Shown piece by piece: positions 58,948 through 64,000 of a DNA stretch of 64,000 nt. The stretch comes from JAWKWH01 sp963669455 (GTDB lineage: Bacteria; Pseudomonadota; Alphaproteobacteria; Rhizobiales; Rhizobiaceae), in contig OY770026.1 of the NCBI GenBank assembly GCA_963669455.1, positions 434,001 through 498,000 on the forward strand. Reading direction: 5' to 3'. Both the position numbers and the translations under genes were made by a program. Under the pieces are notes generated by a model. It was given only the letters and a program-made list of their open reading frames with translations. It searched no databases and had not been told where the DNA came from. The stretch's first letter is position 1. Each line of letters begins with the position of its first letter.

Positions 58948-61215
58948 ATGTTGGCAATATGCGAAACCAAAGCAGCTTCAGGTGACGGTGATGCCTTGCT
59001 GATTGAGCGGCTTGACGGATTTATGGCCAATGCCAGCGATCCCGAGCTCTGTCTTGTGGCGCAATTGCTGGGGTATATCTCCGCGCCGGCAAGCACGCCT
59101 TTGTTGGCAAAACTGTTGCGGCAGGCCGATCCGGATATCCGCATCGATGCGGCCCGGTCGGTTGCCAAAACCGGTGACGCATCGGTTCGCGATCTCCTGT
59201 CGGAAAACTTGCATATCGATCCGGTGGGCGAAGCCAAGGTCGAATATGTCAAAACCCTGCAGGTGCTTGGGGTATCCGGCGTGCTGCCGTCGCTTGTCAA
59301 ACTGATTGCCGGGCGCAGCGAGGATGCGGAGATCGCCTGGGAGGAGGATGTTCTCGATTGGGATGACTGGCTCGATGTTCAGGTTGCCGCCATTGAAGCG
59401 GCTTCAGGACTTGCAGCCGAGGACCAGTTTGATGATGTGGTCCAGGCCATACTCGCTGCTCTTAACGATCCGGAGGGCCAGGACCTTTGGCCGGTGGCAA
59501 CGTTTGCGCTGGCCAGGCTCGGCTCGCCTGGATGTGTGGCGCTGGGCAGGCTTTGCGATGGCGCGCCGCCGTTAAACCGCAGGCGGATTGCCGCCGCATT
59601 GTCAAAAAGTACCGATCCATCCGTTGCAGGCATGCTTGCGCATCTATGCCGCGACGAAAGTGCGGCTGTCCGCATCGCCGCTATTCGCGCTGCGGCAAGT
59701 CATGGACATTTCGAACTATGCGAAGCCGGCCTTGATGATCTTCTGCCGGAGGTTCGCGTTCAGACCTTGAGCGCGCTGCCGCATCCATCCAAAGCGCAGA
59801 TCGCCAAGGCGCTGAACGACGCAAATGATGATGTGCGTATCGCCGCATGCCGGATCATCGAGAATACCGGCAAAAAATACGCCGGATTGTCATTGGCCGG
59901 CAGGGCCGAACGGTCGCTGCGCCGTGGATCGCCGGGGCTGATTTCCGCGTTCATTGGCGCCATGGCGGCGTCTGAGCCTGCCGACGCGGCAATATTCGTG
60001 GCGGATGTCATCAATCATCCGGCGACCAAACCCGAGGTCAGACGGAGCTGCATTCGCTGTCTGGTCCGGCTCAAGCCTGCCGAAACCGTGTCCATGCTTG
60101 GCATCGCTGCCGGGGATGGGCGTCAGGATATCCGGCTGGAGGCTATCGCGGCTCTGGGGAAAATCGCTGAAGGTGACAGTGCACATGCTAGTGCGGCCAC
60201 CGGCGTCCTGATTTCGGCCATCACGGGCTCGCTTATTGAAATGCCGGCCGATTATGTGCCGGAAAGCGACAATGTTACCGAGTTCATTCCAAAAAAGGGC
60301 CGTAATGAAGAGGATGAAAAGTCCGGCAAACAGATAAAACTTGACCGGGACGGCAACCTCATCGATCCGATTCCAGCGGTGCAGCAAGAGGAAGCGGTTG
60401 CCGATGAACCCGATATCGCGCCGCCGGCACCCAGTTCGACACTGGATGCAATCTTGGCGGTCAATCCTAAGGAAAGCGGTTCACGGAGCAGCATAGAACT
60501 GGACAGCGAAGACATCGCCTTTCTCGAACTGACGCCATCGCGCGCTGGCAAACGCAAGCTCAATCCGGAAAAAGTTCCGGTGGCCCATCTCGATGTCCGC
60601 CGTCTTGCCGCCCGCATTGCCGGCGAAACCGGGCGCGCAGAACTTGTCGTTGCGCTGGCGGAGGCAACAGCATCTCGTGACGAGGAACTTTGTGATGCCT
60701 GCCTTGCAGCGCTGGCAAAGCTTGGCGCGGCAAATGCCGATATCGGCCCGGCCGAAGATGCCCTGCTCCGTCAGGCCGCTGCCGCCAATCAATCGCATCG
60801 CGCAAGAGCTATCGAGGCCCTCGCCTGGGTTTCAGGCAAACAATCGGCCAGTGTTATTGATGCAGCGGTCAAGGACGCCCCTGAAAATCTACGCGTTTGT
60901 GCCGTTACGGCGGCGGCTTGCCGCGAAGATGTTCCGATTGATCTGCCGGCTTTGATGAAGGACAAGGATCGCGGCGTTCGACTGGCAGCTGCGCGGGCCT
61001 TCGCCGGGGATATGGACGATGAGATGGGCGGGGACGCCGTCGCGCAATTGCTGGATTTCGCTGTGGCAGAAGATGCGGTTCATCTGCAACAGGCGTCACA
61101 GATGATGCGTCCATTTCGCAGCGAGGCCATCCTGGCCCTGCTTGATTGGCTTGACTGTGATGATGCAAAAAAACGGTTGGTTGCGTTGCAGATTATGGCC
61201 GCGCTGACCAAGTGA
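58948..61215 (+). CDS. HEAT-repeat protein downstream of idrA
   Basis: 755 residues made of about 12-15 HEAT-like alpha-helical repeats in two blocks (about 1-430 and 540-755) joined by an acidic, low-complexity linker with EEDEKSGKQIKLDRDGN. Repeated units such as VRIAAIRAAASHG, VRVQTLSALPHPS and VRLAAARAFAGDM are visible. No signal peptide or membrane helix is apparent, so it is likely cytoplasmic. It starts 39 bp after idrA. It may be a maturation or assembly factor for the molybdenum enzyme before Tat export; this is inference. Confidence 0.8.
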   Translation: MLAICETKAASGDGDALLIERLDGFMANASDPELCLVAQLLGYISAPASTPLLAKLLRQADPDIRIDAARSVAKTGDASVRDLLSENLHIDPVGEAKVEYVKTLQVLGVSGVLPSLVKLIAGRSEDAEIAWEEDVLDWDDWLDVQVAAIEAASGLAAEDQFDDVVQAILAALNDPEGQDLWPVATFALARLGSPGCVALGRLCDGAPPLNRRRIAAALSKSTDPSVAGMLAHLCRDESAAVRIAAIRAAASHGHFELCEAGLDDLLPEVRVQTLSALPHPSKAQIAKALNDANDDVRIAACRIIENTGKKYAGLSLAGRAERSLRRGSPGLISAFIGAMAASEPADAAIFVADVINHPATKPEVRRSCIRCLVRLKPAETVSMLGIAAGDGRQDIRLEAIAALGKIAEGDSAHASAATGVLISAITGSLIEMPADYVPESDNVTEFIPKKGRNEEDEKSGKQIKLDRDGNLIDPIPAVQQEEAVADEPDIAPPAPSSTLDAILAVNPKESGSRSSIELDSEDIAFLELTPSRAGKRKLNPEKVPVAHLDVRRLAARIAGETGRAELVVALAEATASRDEELCDACLAALAKLGAANADIGPAEDALLRQAAAANQSHRARAIEALAWVSGKQSASVIDAAVKDAPENLRVCAVTAAACREDVPIDLPALMKDKDRGVRLAAARAFAGDMDDEMGGDAVAQLLDFAVAEDAVHLQQASQMMRPFRSEAILALLDWLDCDDAKKRLVALQIMAALTK

Positions 61216-61263
61216 ACATCACAATATGGATCCCTTTTAAGCAAAAAACGCTCTGGTTTACAT

Positions 61264-61569
61264 CTATGCCCTGTCTTTAACGAACCGCACGCCGCGGACT
61301 GTTCCGCCTTCCCAAATGACCTTCGCCTTGATGGGTATTTCGAATCCGTGCAGCAGAATGCGGAACTCTTTCAGACGCAACACATCAGCATCAAGCAGAA
61401 GCCGGGCACCGGTGGTTGAGATATTCTTGATCACGCAGGTGGTTATGAACGTATCGCGATGGTAGATTTTGGCTGGCATATTCCAACATTTTCGCGAGGC
61501 ACTGCGCCGCTCTATCTCGAGCCCGCTGGCAATTAGCTCTTCAATGGTGGTTTTGGCAGGCTGATTCAC
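61264..61569 (-). CDS. PilZ domain protein
   Basis: 101 residues, a single PilZ domain that binds cyclic di-GMP. The motif arginines are in ERRSASRKCW and the second motif is NISTTGARLLLDAD (N-x-S-x-x-G). Weak motif I spacing means binding should be tested. Convergent with the HEAT gene. Confidence 0.85.
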   Translation of the reverse strand: MNQPAKTTIEELIASGLEIERRSASRKCWNMPAKIYHRDTFITTCVIKNISTTGARLLLDADVLRLKEFRILLHGFEIPIKAKVIWEGGTVRGVRFVKDRA

Positions 61570-61594
61570 GGTTCACATCGCTTTTGCGGGGACT

Positions 61595-61612
61595 TAGAGC
61601 GTATCTTGTTGG
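61595..61612 (+). repeat. Solo family A end
   Basis: TAGAGCGTATCTTGTTGG matches the family A terminal repeat without the body, 26 bp upstream of the PilZ start. A complementary short end (AAGCAAAAAACGCTCTGG) lies at 61237-61254 between the HEAT gene and the PilZ gene. 61613-61717 shows no gene. Confidence 0.6.
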
Positions 61613-61717
61613 CAGGTTTGAAAAGTTTTTGTGCAGAATTGACAGCAGGTTTTTATGGGCAACATTTCAGGGGCTGGATGTTGACTATTTGTTTACCAAT
61701 TGCCGGGTTCATGACCT

Positions 61718-62028
61718 TAGAGCGTGTCTTGCTTAAATGGGATCAGTTTGATGGAGAGGATTTTTTGCGGCAGTTAGGAAAACACCGGAGTGCGATCAAA
61801 CGATCGTGCGAGGATTTTGACGACACTGTCCGCGGAAAAGACCTCCAAGCAGGCAGAGGGTGAAGCTTTGAAAGAAAACAACAAACCCAAATCGTTTCAG
61901 CTTGGTTCTTTGCGCCCTGGATGTCGTCGTGCGACGCTAACGGTGCTCACACCGCGTCGCGTCACGCTCCTAACCAGGACACAAATACCCTGCGCTCAAA
62001 CGATTCCATTTAAACAAGACATGATCTA
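61718..62028. repeat. Family A repeat, copy A3
   Basis: 311 bp, orientation as A1. Left end TAGAGCGTGTCTTG intact; right end degenerated to AAGACATGATCTA. The internal frame is broken between the two halves, unlike A2. Confidence 0.9.
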
Positions 62029-62029
62029 G

Positions 62030-62100
62030 ATGACGGGCAGGCATCGCCCGTCGAGCGGCTTGACACCGGATCGCCGCCCCAATCGGCAAACAGAATTGAC
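62030..62100. repeat. Family C repeat, copy C2 (inverted)
   Basis: CGCCCGTCGAGCGGCTTGAC, ACCGGATCGCCGCCCCAATC and GGCAAACAGAATTGACC form the reverse complement of C1 at 44216-44276, directly after A3. Confidence 0.75.
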
Positions 62101-62142
62101 CTTCAACGGGTCAAAACTGCTCCAATATTCGGTGGATACGCT

Positions 62143-62892
62143 CTAGATATCGAGAATGCCCTGCTTGATGGCCTTGACCACCGCGTGCGCCTTGTTGGTC
62201 GCGCCGAGTTTGGCTGCAGCCGCCGACAGATAATGGTTGACCGTGTTTTCAGAAATTCCAAGGATTTGGGCTGTTTCGGAACTTGTCTTTCCGGCTGCAG
62301 TCCAGACGAGACAATCTTTCTCACGTCCCGTCAGTATGCATTCATCCACCGGGTCGGTCTTTGTTATCTCAATGAGGCGGTCATAGATATGCAGCGACAG
62401 AAAACCAAGTTCGGCGAGCTGGTGATCGTTGATCCTGGTGCCTGATCCACCATATGTAACAGTGCCGCGGTCGTTGTGACGGCCCGGGCAAACCAATGAA
62501 AAACCGTTTGTCTGCCCGTATTGTTTGAACAGTTCAACAACCTCATTCGTCCGGCGACCGCCGTTTTCAGTATAGATCTGCTCGATGTCAAAAGCCAGCG
62601 GAAGACTTGATCGCCGCAAATGGTCGATAATCGGACTCTCCGCCATCAGCTCCAAAAAATCATAGGCGCGAATCAGTTCGGGGTGCCAGTTTGTGACAAT
62701 GATCTTGTCGTTCAGAGACAGGTCCATCTGGTTTGGCAATTGCAGAACAATGAAGGAGTTGTATCCGTATTTCTTGCAAATGCCCTTCATAACGCCAAAC
62801 ACGTCATAGCTGGTCTTGCAAGATCTCAGCGACGCTATAAAGCCGGTTATGTTTTCCGGAGCATTCATTGCCCGGTTCGGGGAGCTGATCAT
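62143..62892 (-). CDS. LuxR-family regulator with autoinducer-binding-type domain
   Basis: 249 residues (241 from an alternative ATG at 62868). The N-terminal part resembles the autoinducer-binding domain of LuxR proteins (YGYNSFIVLQLPNQ, TNWHPELIRAYD, YGQTNGFSLVCPGRH). C-terminal GerE helix-turn-helix: LTGREKDCLVWTAAGKTSSETAQILGISENTVNHYLSAAAAKL is recognisable in parts. No synthase gene is near, so it may be a LuxR solo. The TAG stop codon is part of a family A-like end. Confidence 0.86.
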   Translation of the reverse strand: MISSPNRAMNAPENITGFIASLRSCKTSYDVFGVMKGICKKYGYNSFIVLQLPNQMDLSLNDKIIVTNWHPELIRAYDFLELMAESPIIDHLRRSSLPLAFDIEQIYTENGGRRTNEVVELFKQYGQTNGFSLVCPGRHNDRGTVTYGGSGTRINDHQLAELGFLSLHIYDRLIEITKTDPVDECILTGREKDCLVWTAAGKTSSETAQILGISENTVNHYLSAAAAKLGATNKAHAVVKAIKQGILDI

Positions 62893-63130
62893 CGGCGGTG
62901 TTCGTATTTTAGCTTTTTCTGCAAAAGATTGAATTGGAACAACAAAAAGGCAAGTTTTACCTTAACTACAAGACAATATGTCTCGCAAGTGAACAGATTG
63001 TCTTCATGTTGCCTACCTACTAGACGGGAGGCATCTTATTTATATCTTGTTTACCTGAGGTATGAAACCCATTTGCGCGTGGCCCTTAGGGGTTGGGCCA
63101 AAATTGCCTTATGCCCTTCGGGCGTTCGCC

Positions 63131-63508
63131 TAGAGCGTGTCTTGCTTAAATGGGATCAGTTTGATGGAGAGGATTTTTTGCGGCAGTTAGGAAAACACCG
63201 GAGTGCGATCAGATGATCGTGCGAGGATTTTGACGGTGAGGTCTGGTTTATCGGGCTTGCCCGACGAAAGGTCCAGTGGACCTTTCGCCAGCCGAACGCC
63301 CGAAGGGCCGACGTGAAAAAGACCTCCAAGCAGATAAGATTAAATCATTGAAAGAAGATGATAAACCCAAATCATTTGACCTTGGTTCTTTGCGCCCTGG
63401 ATGTCGTCGCGCGACGCTAACGGGTGTGCACCCGCGTCGCGTCACGCTTCTAACCAGGACACAAATTACCTGCGCTCAAACGATTCCATTTAAGCAAGAC
63501 GCGCTCTA
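63131..63508. repeat. Family A repeat, copy A4 with internal insertion
   Basis: 378 bp; ends TAGAGCGTGTCTTG and CAAGACGCGCTCTA. About 75 bp of foreign sequence (from 63236) interrupts the middle, including a hairpin CGAAAGGTCC / GGACCTTTCG. The rest matches A1-A3. 62893-63130 upstream has no supported gene. Confidence 0.88.
63236..63273. repeat. Left arm of a 38 bp inverted repeat (family E)
   Basis: GTGAGGTCTGGTTTATCGGG and CTTGCCCGACGAAAGGTC; the inverted partner is at 63625-63662 with one or two differences. This arm lies inside A4. Confidence 0.75.
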
Positions 63509-63523
63509 GCGAAAGATCCACCG

Positions 63524-63624
63524 AGGTATTTTTGCCCCAACAGAATCATATGTGCGAAAAATGCTTCAATAGTTCCAAGCCGATACAGGCGTTGCCGCGG
63601 TTCTAATTACCGCAAAACGCCCTA
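63524..63624. repeat. Family B repeat, copy B6 (inverted)
   Basis: About 100 bp: TATTTTTGCCCCAACAG, CTTCAATAGTTCCAAGC, GATACAGGCGTTGCCGCGG and ACCGCAAAACGCCCTA. It lies directly between A4 and the right arm of the family E inverted repeat. Confidence 0.85.
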
Positions 63625-63662
63625 GACCTTTCGTCGGGCAAGCCCGAAAAACCAGACCTCAC
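63625..63662. repeat. Right arm of the 38 bp inverted repeat (family E)
   Basis: GACCTTTCGTCGGGCAAGCC and CGAAAAACCAGACCTCAC, the inverse of 63236-63273. 63663-63760 shows no gene. Confidence 0.75.
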
Positions 63663-63760
63663 TGTCGAAAATGCTCGACGGTGGGAGACACTGCGCCTCA
63701 AGTTTTTCTTCTATTCAGCAACGATTTCGGACACCAGCGCGTTCAATTGTTAAAACTGCT

Positions 63761-64000
63761 TTAGGGCAGATTTCGGACAATATCGAGCACGTCAGTCTCG
63801 GATTTTTGGCCGCCAAACGCCTCGACAATGCCGAACGCGCCGCCATAGCCCCAGATCGACCACGAAAACCCATGACGCTCAGCCAGCCTGGTCATGTCGG
63901 CGATATAGGCTGCGCGCCAGGTCGATTTCATGATTTGTGGCGTGCCGTATTCCTGCCGGATCATGCCGAATTCGCCGAGCAGGATTTTTCCGCGGTCGAT
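63761..64000 (-). CDS. Glycoside hydrolase family 5-type protein (N-terminal part outside the window)
   Basis: Only the last 79 residues are inside the window; the frame is open to the end at 64000. ILLGEFGMIRQEYG contains a GEFG motif that in GH5 enzymes carries the nucleophile glutamate; WSIWGYGGAFGI is the usual C-terminal tryptophan strand. Without the rest, substrate and family assignment remain provisional. Confidence 0.65.
   Translation of the reverse strand: MDRGKILLGEFGMIRQEYGTPQIMKSTWRAAYIADMTRLAERHGFSWSIWGYGGAFGIVEAFGGQKSETDVLDIVRNLP

Noticed and set aside
61606..61863. Short frames inside family A repeats as genes
   Set aside because: The frames are carried by repeat copies, broken in A3 and A4, and not supported as genes without a test of codon-level selection.
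1..64000. CRISPR arrays, rRNA genes, prophage or intact insertion sequences
   Set aside because: No regularly spaced short repeats, no rRNA, no phage genes and no transposase frame were seen.

Overview
This 64 kb window reads as the chromosome of an alphaproteobacterium, most likely a marine member of the Hyphomicrobiales (Rhizobiales). The evidence is the rho / mnmE-mnmG-rsmG-parA-parB-holA block with parS sites (an origin-proximal arrangement), a RirA-type iron regulator with an Irr-box-like operator, an RcdA (DUF1465) protein, and an aerobic cobalamin pathway that uses CbiD instead of CobF. I cannot name a genus.

Layout. 1-10 kb: rho (5' end cut by the window edge), an antisense YyaL-like thioredoxin-domain gene, mnmE, mnmG, rsmG, parA, parB and holA, with three parS-like sites between 4.5 and 6.5 kb. 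10-11.6 kb: rirA (apparently in one operon with holA) divergent from a ferric-iron periplasmic binding protein. 11.6-33.6 kb: a nearly complete cobalamin locus. A minus-strand set (DUF1636, cobW, cobN, cobG, cobH, cobI, cobJ; then cobL, cobE, cobM; then cobA, cobB, cobS, cobT) is interleaved with plus-strand cobK and cbiD. At 28.2-28.6 kb two back-to-back cobalamin riboswitches drive the minus-strand set and the cobalt-transport genes cbtB-cbtA with cobU and cobO; cbiB, cobC and a tyrosine-phosphatase-like gene follow. 34-39 kb: a betaine-type ABC importer (binding protein, ATPase, permease with an extra N-terminal domain) and a ureohydrolase. 39-49.6 kb: mostly housekeeping genes (methyltransferase, tRNA-Gly, YbaK-type deacylase, thioredoxin-TPR, LON-domain protein, Trm112, TetR, MOSC, candidate sRNA, rcdA, ruvC, DUF3445, ruvA, ruvB, MAPEG) and then tRNA-Arg(CCU).

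49.8-64 kb is accessory. A divergent OmpR regulator / hybrid histidine kinase pair is followed by a compact operon of two di-heme peroxidase-like proteins, a Tat-exported Rieske protein and a 891-residue arsenite-oxidase-like molybdopterin enzyme. This gene set matches the dissimilatory iodate reductase locus (idrP1, idrP2, idrB, idrA) rather than a plain arsenite oxidase. It continues into a 755-residue HEAT-repeat protein that may be an undescribed partner. PilZ and LuxR genes and the end of a GH5-type glycoside hydrolase close the window.

The window is scattered with several families of short non-coding repeats: family A of about 310 bp with terminal inverted repeats, family B of about 105 bp, and smaller ones. 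In six separate cases the annotated stop codon (TAG) of a gene is formed by the first bases of one of these repeats. I consider that pattern and the idr-like operon with its HEAT protein the two most interesting signals here.
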